DNA of 64,000 nt, taken from contig NZ_AVAF01000122.1 in NCBI RefSeq assembly GCF_000445185.1, positions 1 to 64,000 on the forward strand, given 5' to 3'. Each line of letters opens with the position of its first letter. The first letter of the stretch is position 1. The stretch is from Thermoanaerobacter sp. A7A (lineage in GTDB: Bacteria; Bacillota; Thermoanaerobacteria; Thermoanaerobacterales; Thermoanaerobacteraceae). The notes below the pieces were generated by a model that saw only the letters and a list, made by a program, of their open reading frames with translations, searched no databases and was not told where the DNA came from. The position numbers were made by a program, and so were the translations under genes. This document shows, piece by piece, positions 9,641 to 17,870 of this stretch.

Positions 9641-9679
9641 ATAACTTTAAAAAATTTTTTATGCAGTCTGAAATTCTAT

Positions 9680-9697
9680 GATTTATTTTTATTCATG
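9680..9697 (-). promoter_or_regulatory. ArgR/AhrC-type ARG box 1
   Basis: Read on the minus strand, the first 13 positions are CATGAATAAAAAT, identical to the left part of the Bacillus AhrC box; about 14 of 18 positions match overall. It lies about 220 bp upstream of arcA, in a 332-bp gene-free region. Confidence 0.55.
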
Positions 9698-9740
9698 CCA
9701 TGTTTTATTTGGGGAATTTTTAAGGCTTTATCTTGGGATA

Positions 9741-9758
9741 TTTGAATAATTATTTAAA
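9741..9758 (+). promoter_or_regulatory. ArgR/AhrC-type ARG box 2
   Basis: TTTGAATAATTATTTAAA is a near-palindrome matching the TGAAT-N4-ATTCA pattern of ARG boxes (about 12 of 18 positions of the Bacillus consensus). With box 1 it suggests arginine-dependent control of the arc genes. Confidence 0.55.
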
Positions 9759-9795
9759 ACTTTACAAACAAAAGATTTTTTTAAATTATTTTTAT

Positions 9796-9809
9796 ACAAA
9801 ACGTTTACA
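9796..9809 (-). promoter_or_regulatory. Candidate cre (CcpA) site
   Basis: On the minus strand this reads TGTAAACGTTTTGT, matching the TGWAARCGNWN core of catabolite-responsive elements except for the last two bases. It lies just upstream of the arcA -35 hexamer. Confidence 0.5.
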
Positions 9810-9827
9810 TTAATTTACTGAGTTAAA

Positions 9828-9856
9828 TTGCAAAAGTTATTTTATTGATTTATACT
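9828..9856 (+). promoter_or_regulatory. arcA promoter
   Basis: TTGCAA (9828-9833) and TATACT (9851-9856) are 17 bp apart, 60 bp upstream of the start codon. Confidence 0.6.
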
Positions 9857-9916
9857 ATAGGTGTATAAAGTTGATGGATAGGTAGTATAGTAAAAGGGAC
9901 AGAGGGGGTTACAGAG

Positions 9917-11143
9917 TTGGAGAAAAACACAAATTGCTTGCGAGTCTATTCTGAGATTGGAAAATTAAAGTCTGTCCTCCTTCATAGGCCTGGTAAAGAA
10001 TTAGAAAGGTTGACCCCTGAGTTTTTAAGTGAGCTTCTTTTTGATGATATTCCCTGGCTTAAAAGGATTCAGGAGGAACACGACAAATTTGCGCAAGCTT
10101 TAAAAGAAAACGGAGTGACAGTTTATTATTTAGAAGATTTATTGGAAGAGGTTTTACAGGATACTGGAATAAAAGAGTTTTTTATATATGATTTGGTTTC
10201 ATATATGAATACTTCTTTAGAAGTTAAGAAAACAATTACAAATTTTTTAAAGGAAAGAACCCCCAAGGAAATAGTGGACTACGCTATTGCAGGACTTTTG
10301 AAAAAAGAAGTGCATGAGGTGGAGCCTCAATCTTTGGTGGATTATGTCTATAAGGATTCCCCATTTTTTATAAATCCTTTGCCAAACTGCTATTTTATGA
10401 GAGACCCTGCTGCGGTCATTGGCAATGGTGTGATGATAAGCAGTATGAAGACAACTGCTCGAAAGAGAGAAGCCATGTTGCTTAAGTATGTTTTTAAGCA
10501 TTCTAAGACTTTAAAAGTACAGGAGAATCTATTGTGGTATGATTATCGTTCAGAGTATCCTATTGAGGGGGGAGACGTGTTAGTTCTCAGCAAAAAAGTA
10601 ATAGCTATTGGAATAAGTGAAAGAACCTCCCCACAGGCAATTGAAGAAATTTCTCTTACTCTTTTAGAGAGAGGAGAAGAGTTACAAGAGATAATCGCTT
10701 TAGAAATTCCAAAAAAACGAACTTTTATGCATCTTGATACAGTTTTTACTATGGTGGATGTGGACAAATTTTTAATATATCCTGGTATAAAAGAAAAATT
10801 GAAGGTTTATAGGATTACAAGAGGAGAAAAGGGAACAATTAGAGTGAAGGTAGAAGAAGACTTTACAAAAGTTTTAGAGACTTCATTAGGCCTTGATAAA
10901 GTCAATTTAATTGAAAGTGGAGGAGGTGACGAGATAACAGGAGCAAGAGAACAGTGGAATGACAGCACGAATACCTTGGCCATTGCTCCAGGAGTTGTAA
11001 TGGCATATAACAGAAATGAGATAACCAACACCACCTTAGTAAATCATGGAATAAAAGTTATTGAAATTGAAGGCTCTGAATTAGTGAGGGGACGCGGTGG
11101 CCCAAGGTGTATGTCGATGCCTTTAAAGAGAGAAGATATATAA
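9917..11143 (+). CDS. arcA: Arginine deiminase
   Basis: Arginine deiminase converts arginine to citrulline and ammonia, the first step of the ATP-yielding ADI pathway. The 408-residue protein carries the family motifs: SEIGKLKSVLLHRPGKE near the N-terminus, LPNCYFMRDPAAVIG, EGGDVLVL, the catalytic His in FMHLDTVFTMVD and the nucleophilic Cys near the end in GGPRCMSMPL. Start TTG 9917 follows GAGGGGG. arcB and carbamate kinase come next, completing the pathway; no arginine/ornithine antiporter is in the window. Upstream ARG-like and cre-like sites suggest control by arginine and carbon source. Confidence 0.95.
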   Translation: MEKNTNCLRVYSEIGKLKSVLLHRPGKELERLTPEFLSELLFDDIPWLKRIQEEHDKFAQALKENGVTVYYLEDLLEEVLQDTGIKEFFIYDLVSYMNTSLEVKKTITNFLKERTPKEIVDYAIAGLLKKEVHEVEPQSLVDYVYKDSPFFINPLPNCYFMRDPAAVIGNGVMISSMKTTARKREAMLLKYVFKHSKTLKVQENLLWYDYRSEYPIEGGDVLVLSKKVIAIGISERTSPQAIEEISLTLLERGEELQEIIALEIPKKRTFMHLDTVFTMVDVDKFLIYPGIKEKLKVYRITRGEKGTIRVKVEEDFTKVLETSLGLDKVNLIESGGGDEITGAREQWNDSTNTLAIAPGVVMAYNRNEITNTTLVNHGIKVIEIEGSELVRGRGGPRCMSMPLKREDI

Positions 11144-11148
11144 ACCTT

Positions 11149-11177
11149 TTGACTAATAGGGTAAGATAATATAAAAT
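11149..11177 (+). promoter_or_regulatory. Candidate internal promoter before arcB
   Basis: TTGACT (11149-11154) and TAAAAT (11172-11177) are 17 bp apart in the arcA-arcB gap. Confidence 0.5.
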
Positions 11178-11210
11178 TAATAAAGTAAAATTACTAAAAG
11201 GAGGATGACT

Positions 11211-12152
11211 ATGGCATTTAATTTAAAGGGCAGGAGTTTATTAACTTTAAAAGATTACATCCCTCAAGAAATAACATATATTTTAGACATTGCTAAACAA
11301 GTAAAAGCAGAGAGAAAAGCAGGGGTTGTACATCAAAGATTTTTAGGTAAGACTATTGCTCTCATTTTTGAAAAGAGGTCCACAAGAACGAGATGCGCTT
11401 TTGAAACTGCCTTTGGTGAAGAAGGAGGACATCCAGTATTTTTATCAACAGATGACATTCAGTTGGGAGCTAAAGAATCAATAGAGGATACTGCAAGAGT
11501 TTTAGGAAGAATGTTTGATGCAATAGAATTTAGAGGGTTTAAACAGGAGACCGTGGAAATTTTGGCAAAATATGCAGGTGTTCCTGTGTACAATGGCTTA
11601 ACTGACGAATATCATCCAACTCAAGTTTTGGCTGACCTTATGACAATAGAAGAAGAATTTGGGAATTTAAAAGGAAGAAAGCTTGTATTTGTAGGGGATG
11701 GAAGGAATAACATGGCTAATACTTTAGCGGTAGGCTGCGCTAAGATGGGGATGCATTATGTGATTAATTCTCCAAAAGAATTGTGGCCTTCACAGGAGTT
11801 CATAGATGAAATCAGGCAAATGGCAGCTGAAAATGGAGGAACTTTTGAACTTACTAGTGTGCCAGGAGAGGGCCTTGAAGGTGCAGATGCTATTTACACC
11901 GATGTGTGGGCGTCAATGGGAGAAGAAGCAAAGGCTACAGAGAGGGAAGCTCTTTTGAGACCTTTTCAAGTGAATGAGGAAATGATGAAAAAGACAGGAA
12001 GAGAAGATACTATATTTTTGCATTGCCTGCCCGCAGTAAAAGGACAAGAAGTTACTTTTGATGTTATAGAAGGTAAACAATCTAGAGTGTGGGACCAAGC
12101 AGAAAATAGAAAACATACAATTAAAGCTGTGATGATTGCTACTCTGCTTTAA
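11211..12152 (+). CDS. arcB: Ornithine carbamoyltransferase (probably catabolic)
   Basis: The 313-residue enzyme interconverts citrulline and ornithine plus carbamoyl phosphate. The carbamoyl-phosphate loop is clear (FEKRSTRTRCAFE), as are the ornithine-binding DGRNNMANT region and the HCLPA catalytic motif. Context between arcA and a carbamate kinase points to the phosphorolytic catabolic direction, although the sequence alone does not separate arcB from anabolic argF. ATG 11211 is used because AAAGGAGG (11197-11204) leaves 6 nt to it and abuts the alternative ATG 11205. Confidence 0.93.
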   Translation: MAFNLKGRSLLTLKDYIPQEITYILDIAKQVKAERKAGVVHQRFLGKTIALIFEKRSTRTRCAFETAFGEEGGHPVFLSTDDIQLGAKESIEDTARVLGRMFDAIEFRGFKQETVEILAKYAGVPVYNGLTDEYHPTQVLADLMTIEEEFGNLKGRKLVFVGDGRNNMANTLAVGCAKMGMHYVINSPKELWPSQEFIDEIRQMAAENGGTFELTSVPGEGLEGADAIYTDVWASMGEEAKATEREALLRPFQVNEEMMKKTGREDTIFLHCLPAVKGQEVTFDVIEGKQSRVWDQAENRKHTIKAVMIATLL

Positions 12153-12175
12153 AATTGGTTACAGGGGAGGACATT

Positions 12176-13117
12176 ATGAGGGAAAAAGTTGTTATTGCCT
12201 TAGGAGGGAACGCTCTGCAGGATGTGAATACGCCTCCTACTGCAGAGGCTCAAATGGAAGTAGTGAAGAGGACAGCGGGGTATTTAGTGGATATAATTGA
12301 AAAAGGGTATTCTGTTGTAATTACTCATGGCAATGGTCCTCAGGTGGGGAATATAGTCATACAAAATGAAGTCGCATCAAAAGTTGTCCCTGCAATGCCT
12401 TTTGATGTGTGTGGGGCAGAGAGCCAGGGTATGATAGGATATATGATTCAACAGGCATTGGGGGAAGTTTTGAAGGAGAGAAATATCAGAAAAGAAGTAG
12501 CAACTATTATAACACAGGTTGTAGTGGATAAAAATGACCCTGCTTTTGAAAAACCTACAAAGCCGATAGGACCTTTTTATACAAAAGAGGAAGCTGAAGT
12601 TTTAATAAAAGAAAAAGGTTATGAAATGGTGGAAGACAGTGGAAGAGGATACAGAAGAGTTGTTCCCTCCCCTGACCCCAAAGAAATTGTAGAACTTAAT
12701 ACAATAAAGTTACTTGAAAAAAATGGGGTAATAGTAATAACAGTTGGGGGAGGAGGAATCCCTGTTATTAAGGAAAATGGCAATTTAAAAGGAGTAGCTG
12801 CCGTAATAGACAAGGATTTGGCTTCTGAAAAATTGGCAGAAGATATTGATGCAGATGTGCTGTTAATTCTTACAGCTGTTGAAAAGGTAGCAATAAATTA
12901 CAACAAGCCAAATCAAAAGTTTCTTGACAAAATGACAGTGGAAGAGGCAATAAAATACATGGAAGAAGGCCATTTTGCACCAGGCAGTATGTTTCCAAAA
13001 GTTAAAGCAGCAGTGAGGTTTGCAAAGTCAAAAGTAGGAAGGCGAGCTATAATTACTTCTTTAGGCAAAGCATTAGAAGCTTTAGAGGGAAAAGCAGGCA
13101 CAGTTATAAGCTTATGA
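12176..13117 (+). CDS. arcC: Carbamate kinase
   Basis: Carbamate kinase transfers phosphate from carbamoyl phosphate to ADP, giving the ATP of the ADI pathway. The 313-residue product has the amino-acid-kinase opening KVVIALGGNALQ, the THGNGPQVGN loop, the TVGGGGIPVI and IDKDLASEKLAEDI motifs and C-terminal GSMFPKVKAA. Length is typical. ATG 12176 follows AGGGGAGG; it lies 23 bp after arcB, in the same operon. Confidence 0.95.
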   Translation: MREKVVIALGGNALQDVNTPPTAEAQMEVVKRTAGYLVDIIEKGYSVVITHGNGPQVGNIVIQNEVASKVVPAMPFDVCGAESQGMIGYMIQQALGEVLKERNIRKEVATIITQVVVDKNDPAFEKPTKPIGPFYTKEEAEVLIKEKGYEMVEDSGRGYRRVVPSPDPKEIVELNTIKLLEKNGVIVITVGGGGIPVIKENGNLKGVAAVIDKDLASEKLAEDIDADVLLILTAVEKVAINYNKPNQKFLDKMTVEEAIKYMEEGHFAPGSMFPKVKAAVRFAKSKVGRRAIITSLGKALEALEGKAGTVISL

Positions 13118-13147
13118 AAATAAATTAAAAATTTTTCACAAAAACTA

Positions 13148-13176
13148 TTGACAAAGAGAGATAAAAGTGAGAGAAT
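13148..13176 (+). promoter_or_regulatory. Promoter of the FMN riboswitch transcript
   Basis: Perfect TTGACA (13148-13153), 17 bp, then GAGAAT (13171-13176), a weak -10. The aptamer begins about 27 bp later. Confidence 0.6.
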
Positions 13177-13202
13177 AAAGTTAAAATTGAAAAGATGAAG
13201 GT

Positions 13203-13317
13203 AAATCTTCGGGGCAGGGTGAAATTCCCGACCGGCGGTATAGCCCGCGAGCCGCGCCTGCGGTCGATTTGGTGAAATTCCAAAGCCGACAGTGAAAGTC
13301 TGGAGGGGAGAAGATTT
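13203..13317 (+). promoter_or_regulatory. FMN riboswitch (RFN element)
   Basis: Outer helix AAATCTTC (13203-13210) pairs with GAAGATTT (13310-13317). The conserved RFN core is present in order: GGGGCAGGGTGAAATTCCC, GACCGGCGGTA, the variable GC-rich arm, GGTGAAATTCC, AAAGCCGACAGT and GTCTGGA. It senses FMN and should switch off ribU when FMN is plentiful. Confidence 0.96.
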
Positions 13318-13330
13318 TCTTTTTGTGCCT

Positions 13331-13386
13331 ATTTTTGTGAAATAAATCACAAAAATCCTGAAGATTTATCTTCAGGATTTTTTTAG
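13331..13386 (+). terminator. Expression platform and terminator of the FMN riboswitch
   Basis: AAATCCTGAAGAT pairs with ATCTTCAGGATTT and ends in seven T residues (about 13381). An alternative hairpin, ATTTTTGTGA (13331-13340) with TCACAAAAAT (13347-13356), takes up the foot of the terminator arm. The terminator also repeats the GAAGAT of the aptamer's closing helix. Confidence 0.85.
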
Positions 13387-13410
13387 TAAATAAAATTGGA
13401 GGGATGAATT

Positions 13411-13995
13411 GTGGAAAAAACCAAAACACAAGCCATAGTAAAAGTGGGATTTCTTTCTGCTACAGCTTTTATACTGATGTACTTGGAATTTCAGGTACCT
13501 CTATTCCCTGGCTTTTTAAAGCTGGATTTTAGTGACGTACCTGCATTAGTTGCTTCTTTTGCTATGGGACCTTTATATGGTGTAATGGTCGAGCTTATTA
13601 AAAACATAATCCATGCTACTATAACTCAATCGGGTGGCATTGGAGAAATTGCAAATTTTTCTGTGGGTTCTATATTTGTATACACAGCAGGCATAATATA
13701 TCAATTCAATAAGACGCGAAAAAATGCCCTTATATCTATGGCAATTGCTACAGTAGTGATGGCTTTTACTGCTTCACTTTTGAATTATTATGTTTTTCTG
13801 CCTTTGTACCAAAAAGTTATGGGATGGCCTATGGATGCTATCATTGGTATGAGTAAGGCTGCAAATAAAAACATAGTGGATGTGAGAACCCTTATAGCAT
13901 ATGGTATTTTTCCTTTCAATGTGCTAAAAGGAATTATGCTTTCGTTAATCACTTTATTGATATATAAAAAGCTTTCACCAGTTTTGAAACATTGA
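13411..13995 (+). CDS. ribU: Riboflavin ECF transporter S component
   Basis: RibU is the substrate-binding membrane subunit of an energy-coupling-factor importer and captures riboflavin or FMN. The 194-residue protein has about five to six hydrophobic helices and the family features FLSATAFILMYLEFQVPLFP, LDFSDVPALVASFAMGP and VMVELIKNIIHATI. The FMN riboswitch directly upstream supports the assignment strongly. Start is GTG 13411, behind GGAGGG. The shared ATPase and T subunits are not in this window. Confidence 0.95.
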   Translation: MEKTKTQAIVKVGFLSATAFILMYLEFQVPLFPGFLKLDFSDVPALVASFAMGPLYGVMVELIKNIIHATITQSGGIGEIANFSVGSIFVYTAGIIYQFNKTRKNALISMAIATVVMAFTASLLNYYVFLPLYQKVMGWPMDAIIGMSKAANKNIVDVRTLIAYGIFPFNVLKGIMLSLITLLIYKKLSPVLKH

Positions 13996-14006
13996 TTTTT
14001 TTGAGA

Positions 14007-14037
14007 ATCCTCAGCGCATGCTGGGGATTATTTTTCT
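14007..14037 (+). terminator. ribU terminator
   Basis: ATCCTCAGC (14007-14015) and GCTGGGGAT (14020-14028) around GCAT, followed by TATTTTTC. Confidence 0.85.
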
Positions 14038-14094
14038 TTTTAATTTGTTAAAAGATAGTATATAATAAAGTTATAACGAGTGGGGTGAGAATTG

Positions 14095-14556
14095 GTGAAG
14101 AAGACTTATATTTGCAAAAATAGAGATGAGACCATTGCTTTAGGAGAAAAATTAGGAAGGCTGTTAAGGAGTGGAGATATAATTCTTTTATATGGTGAGC
14201 TGGGGAGTGGCAAAACTGTTTTTACCAAGGGAATTGCAAAGGGGTTAGAAATAAATGAGCCAATTACCAGCCCGACTTTTACTTTAGTCAATGAACATAG
14301 AGGCAGGATTCCTCTCTATCATTTTGATTTATATAGGTTAGATGATTACACAGCCCTTTATGACATAGGTTATGAGGAATATTTTTATGACGAAGGAGTT
14401 TGTGCAATTGAATGGCCTGAAAGGTTAGGACCTTTACTTCCGAAAGAAAGGTTAGAAGTGATAATTCAAAAAGGAGAAAAAGAAGATGAAAGAGTTATTT
14501 TATTTAAAGATTTTGGGAGACGATATGAGGAGCTTTTAAAGGAGATGGGGCAATGA
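14095..14556 (+). CDS. tsaE: tRNA t6A biosynthesis ATPase TsaE
   Basis: TsaE is the P-loop ATPase that works with TsaB and TsaD to transfer the threonylcarbamoyl group to A37 of ANN-decoding tRNAs. The 153-residue product has Walker A (LYGELGSGKTVFTKGIAKGL), the ITSPTFTLVNEH loop, a LYHFDLYR-like Walker B region and AIEWPERLG. Start is GTG 14095 or the adjoining TTG 14092; both are served by the GGGGTGAG site. The stop overlaps the tsaB start (ATGA). Confidence 0.95.
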   Translation: MKKTYICKNRDETIALGEKLGRLLRSGDIILLYGELGSGKTVFTKGIAKGLEINEPITSPTFTLVNEHRGRIPLYHFDLYRLDDYTALYDIGYEEYFYDEGVCAIEWPERLGPLLPKERLEVIIQKGEKEDERVILFKDFGRRYEELLKEMGQ

Positions 14557-15245
14557 AAATTTTGGCAATAGATTCTTCTTCTAAAACTGCTACTGTTGCA
14601 TTAGTAGATGAAAAGGGGATAATAGGAGAATACTCTATAAATTATCTAAGGCATTCAGTAATTTTAATGCCTATGATAGATGAACTACTTAAAAAGTGTG
14701 AAGTACCGATAAATCAAATAACTCATGTGGCTGTTTCAGAAGGACCGGGCTCTTTTACAGGGCTTAGAATTGGTGCTGCCACTGCAAAAGGTTTGGCTCA
14801 TGCTCTTAACATACCTATTGTAGGAGTATCTTCTCTTTTAGCTCTTGCATATAATGTCAGTGAATTTGAAGGATTAATATGCCCTGTCATAGATGCTTTA
14901 AATGAAAATGTTTATGGAATGCTGATAAGAGGTGGTAATTTTGAAGTTTTAATAGATGCTGGGGTGTATTCTTTAGAGGAAATTACGGAGTTGGTAAGCA
15001 ATTATTCTGACAAAGTGTTGTTCGTAGGAGAGGGTGTTTATTCCTATAAAGATAAATTACAAGAGATGATAAGGGGTAAAGCTTTATTTGCAAAGGACAA
15101 AGATAACATGGCAAGAGCAGCTTCCATAGGAGAGCTTGCTATTCAAAAGATAAAAAAAGGAGAAGTGATTAGTTACTTTGATTTCAAGCCGATGTATATA
15201 AGGAAATCGGCTGCTGAAATTCGTTTAAGTGGCGAGGGGAGTTAA
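14553..15245 (+). CDS. tsaB: tRNA t6A biosynthesis protein TsaB
   Basis: TsaB is the ASKHA-fold partner that heterodimerises with TsaD. The 230-residue protein has the opening MKILAIDSSSKTATVAL, the SEGPGSFTGLRIGAATAKGL signature and VPIVGVSSL-type segments. It starts inside the tsaE stop codon (4-nt overlap), so the two are translationally coupled. rimI and tsaD follow in the same direction, the standard Firmicute order. Confidence 0.95.
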   Translation: MKILAIDSSSKTATVALVDEKGIIGEYSINYLRHSVILMPMIDELLKKCEVPINQITHVAVSEGPGSFTGLRIGAATAKGLAHALNIPIVGVSSLLALAYNVSEFEGLICPVIDALNENVYGMLIRGGNFEVLIDAGVYSLEEITELVSNYSDKVLFVGEGVYSYKDKLQEMIRGKALFAKDKDNMARAASIGELAIQKIKKGEVISYFDFKPMYIRKSAAEIRLSGEGS

Positions 15246-15248
15246 TTA

Positions 15249-15695
15249 ATGGATGTTATTATAAGGCCTATGAGGAAAGAAGATGTGGAGGAGGTCTTGG
15301 AAATTGAAAAGCTAAGTTTTAGCACTCCTTGGTCTAAAGAAGCTTTTATAAGTGAAGTTACAAAGAACAGCTGTGCTAAGTATATAGTGGCGGAAGTTGA
15401 CAACAAAATTGTGGGTTATGGAGGATTTTGGGTGGTTGTAGATGAAGGTCATATAACCAATATAGCAGTTCATCCGGAATACAGATCTAAAGGAATTGGA
15501 AGTAAAATTATGGAAGGTTTAATTGACCTTGCTAAGAAAAATGGAATAACTGCCATGACATTAGAGGTGAGAGAATCAAATATAACAGCGCAACATTTGT
15601 ATGCAAAATATGGCTTTAGACAATTAGGTAGAAGAAAAGGCTATTATCAAGATAATAATGAGGATGCAATTATAATGTGGAAATACGACTTGTGA
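15249..15695 (+). CDS. rimI: Ribosomal protein S18-alanine N-acetyltransferase
   Basis: This is a GNAT acetyltransferase of 148 residues that in the RimI family modifies the N-terminal alanine of ribosomal protein S18. Visible elements are [10 protein letters not shown] near the N-terminus, the acetyl-CoA loop [15 protein letters not shown] (Q/RxxGxG/A type) and the C-terminal [17 protein letters not shown] followed by the DAIIM motif. Its place between tsaB and tsaD is conserved in Firmicutes. Start is ATG 15249, 3 nt after tsaB. Confidence 0.92.
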   Translation: MDVIIRPMRKEDVEEVLEIEKLSFSTPWSKEAFISEVTKNSCAKYIVAEVDNKIVGYGGFWVVVDEGHITNIAVHPEYRSKGIGSKIMEGLIDLAKKNGITAMTLEVRESNITAQHLYAKYGFRQLGRRKGYYQDNNEDAIIMWKYDL

Positions 15696-15708
15696 TGGTG
15701 GTGGAATA

Positions 15709-16731
15709 ATGGAGAAAGATATAATTATTTTAGGAATAGAATCTTCCTGCGATGAAACAGCTGCAGGAGTTGTAAAAAACGGCAAAGAAGTATTGTCGAA
15801 CGTAATATATTCTCAAATAGAGATTCACAAAAAATATGGTGGGGTAGTGCCAGAAATAGCTTCAAGAAAGCATATTGAAGTAATATCTTTCGTAGTGGCA
15901 GAAGCATTAGAAAAAGCCCAGCTAAGTCTTGATGAAATAGATGTAATTGCGGCTACATATGGACCAGGATTAGTTGGTGCTCTTTTAGTCGGTTTGTCAT
16001 ATGGTAAAGCTTTAGCGTATGCAAAAAATAAGCCTTTTGTAGGAGTAAATCATATAGAAGCCCACATAGCTGCAAATTACTTAGGGGGTGATTTTGCTCC
16101 TCCTTTTATTTGTCTTGTGGCTTCCGGTGGACATAGCCACATTGTTTTTGTAAAAAATTATGGAGAGTACGAAGTAATGGGACAGACAATGGACGATGCA
16201 GCAGGAGAAGCCTTTGACAAAGTAGCAAGAGCTTTGGGCTTGGGATATCCTGGAGGGCCTGCTATTGAAAGGGCTGCAAAGCTGGGGAATATGGAAGCTA
16301 TTGAGTTTCCCAAATCTTTTATGGAGGAAGGAAATTTTGATTTTAGTTTTAGTGGGCTTAAAACAGCAGTTTTAAACTATTTAAACAGGCAAAAGCAAAA
16401 AGGAGAAGAGGTGAATATTTATGATGTGGCGGCTAGTTTTCAAAGAAATGTGGTGGAGGTCTTGGTAAAAAAATTAATTGATGCAGCAAAGAGGAAAAAT
16501 ATTGGCAAAATTTCTATAGCAGGAGGGGTAGCTTCTAATAGTTTTTTGAGGGAAAAATTAGGAGAAGAAGCGAAGAAAATTGGAATAAGAGTCCATTATC
16601 CTGATAAAATTTATTGTACAGACAATGGGGCAATGATAGCTGCTGCCGCCTATTATGACTTTATAAAAGGGAAAACATCTGGCTTGGATTTAAATGCCAT
16701 TCCTTACTTAAAGATTGGGGAAAGAATTTGA
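15709..16731 (+). CDS. tsaD: tRNA N6-threonylcarbamoyladenosine transferase TsaD
   Basis: TsaD is the catalytic subunit of t6A synthesis. The 340-residue protein shows [16 protein letters not shown] at the start, the metal-binding [10 protein letters not shown] (HxxxH), the phosphate loop [35 protein letters not shown] and a late [11 protein letters not shown]. Full family length. With tsaE, tsaB and rimI it completes one operon; the TsaC/Sua5 step is elsewhere. Confidence 0.97.
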   Translation: MEKDIIILGIESSCDETAAGVVKNGKEVLSNVIYSQIEIHKKYGGVVPEIASRKHIEVISFVVAEALEKAQLSLDEIDVIAATYGPGLVGALLVGLSYGKALAYAKNKPFVGVNHIEAHIAANYLGGDFAPPFICLVASGGHSHIVFVKNYGEYEVMGQTMDDAAGEAFDKVARALGLGYPGGPAIERAAKLGNMEAIEFPKSFMEEGNFDFSFSGLKTAVLNYLNRQKQKGEEVNIYDVAASFQRNVVEVLVKKLIDAAKRKNIGKISIAGGVASNSFLREKLGEEAKKIGIRVHYPDKIYCTDNGAMIAAAAYYDFIKGKTSGLDLNAIPYLKIGERI

Positions 16732-16785
16732 CTGTTGAAAATGTGGAAATCTGTCGAAGTTTATGATGTACTGCCTTTTAAGGTC

Positions 16786-16806
16786 TGTGGATAACTTTGT
16801 GGATAT
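16786..16806 (-). promoter_or_regulatory. Two DnaA-box-like 9-mers
   Basis: On the minus strand these read TTATCCACA (16786-16794, a perfect DnaA box) and ATATCCACA (16798-16806), same orientation and 12 bp apart, in the 169-bp tsaD-16901 gap. No origin or replication gene is nearby, so a DnaA-responsive promoter or chance are the alternatives. Confidence 0.35.
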
Positions 16807-16900
16807 TGTGCTTAAATATATTTCATTGTATTTACTGTAATAAAATAGAATGAAAATATATTAAAAATAAATCAAAATTTTAAAGCTTAGGGGGGTTATT

Positions 16901-17851
16901 ATGAGAAATATTTTGCTTTTCACAAAATTAAATGACAATTACATAAAAGAAATTAAAGAGCAAATGGAGGGATATGACGTTCTTTACGTTCAAAATGAGG
17001 AAGAGGCTGAAAAGTATGTAAAAGATACAGAGATTATCATAAGCTTTGACTTTGAATTTTATTCCAATATTGTGGACAAGGCTTCAAACCTTAAATGGAT
17101 TCATCTTTTGAGTGCGGGAGCAGATACTCTTCCTTTTGAAAAACTGAAAGAAATGAAGGTAATAGTTACTAATTCTAGAGATGTCCACAAATATCAAATT
17201 TCACAACAAGTCATAGGCTATATGCTTATGTTTGAGAGAGCCCTTAACGTTTTTGTAAGAAATCAAATGAAAAAAGTATGGGATAGATCTGTTAGGGTTT
17301 CAGAGCTTACAGGTAAGACTGCTTTGATAATAGGAGTAGGAAGCATAGGAGAGGAAATTGCAAGACTTTTAAAAGAATTTGGCATGAAGGTCTATGGTAT
17401 AAGAAATTCGGGCAAACCTTCTTTGTATGTGGAAAAAATGTATACCTCTATTGAAGATTGTGATATATTGCCACTTGCCGATTATGTAATATCTATACTT
17501 CCTTTGACTAAAGATACTTATCATTTGATAGGAGAAAATGTGTTTAATAAAATGAAAAATGATAGCTATTTTATAAATGTGGGAAGAGGCAAAGTAGTAG
17601 ATGAATCAGCTCTTATAAATGCCCTCAAGAATAAAGCTATAAAGGGAGCTGCGTTGGATGTGTTTGAAGAAGAGCCTTTAAGTGAGGACAGCCCTTTGTG
17701 GGATATGGAAAATGTGATAATCACTCCTCACATTGCAGGGGTCACGCCTTTATACATGAAAAGAGCGATGGAAATTTTAAGAGAAAATTTGATAGCTTAT
17801 AAAGAAGGAAGACCTTTGAGAAATATTGTAAATTTAGATAAAGGATACTAA
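16901..17851 (+). CDS. D-isomer-specific 2-hydroxyacid dehydrogenase family protein
   Basis: This 316-residue NAD(P)-dependent oxidoreductase has the flanking catalytic domain, then the Rossmann loop GVGSIGEEIARLL (about residue 145). The catalytic set is complete: Arg in INVGRGKVVDE, Glu in ALDVFEEEPL and His in ITPHIAGVTP. It belongs to the glyoxylate/hydroxypyruvate reductase-like group; the exact 2-oxoacid cannot be told. Start ATG 16901 follows AGGGGGG. It shares a bidirectional terminator with the convergent ABC-F gene. Confidence 0.88.
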   Translation: MRNILLFTKLNDNYIKEIKEQMEGYDVLYVQNEEEAEKYVKDTEIIISFDFEFYSNIVDKASNLKWIHLLSAGADTLPFEKLKEMKVIVTNSRDVHKYQISQQVIGYMLMFERALNVFVRNQMKKVWDRSVRVSELTGKTALIIGVGSIGEEIARLLKEFGMKVYGIRNSGKPSLYVEKMYTSIEDCDILPLADYVISILPLTKDTYHLIGENVFNKMKNDSYFINVGRGKVVDESALINALKNKAIKGAALDVFEEEPLSEDSPLWDMENVIITPHIAGVTPLYMKRAMEILRENLIAYKEGRPLRNIVNLDKGY

Positions 17852-17870
17852 AGCGGGTTTTTACCCGCTT
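17851..17870. terminator. Bidirectional terminator
   Basis: AAGCGGGT-TTTT-ACCCGCTT between convergent genes, with T runs available on both strands. Confidence 0.85.
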
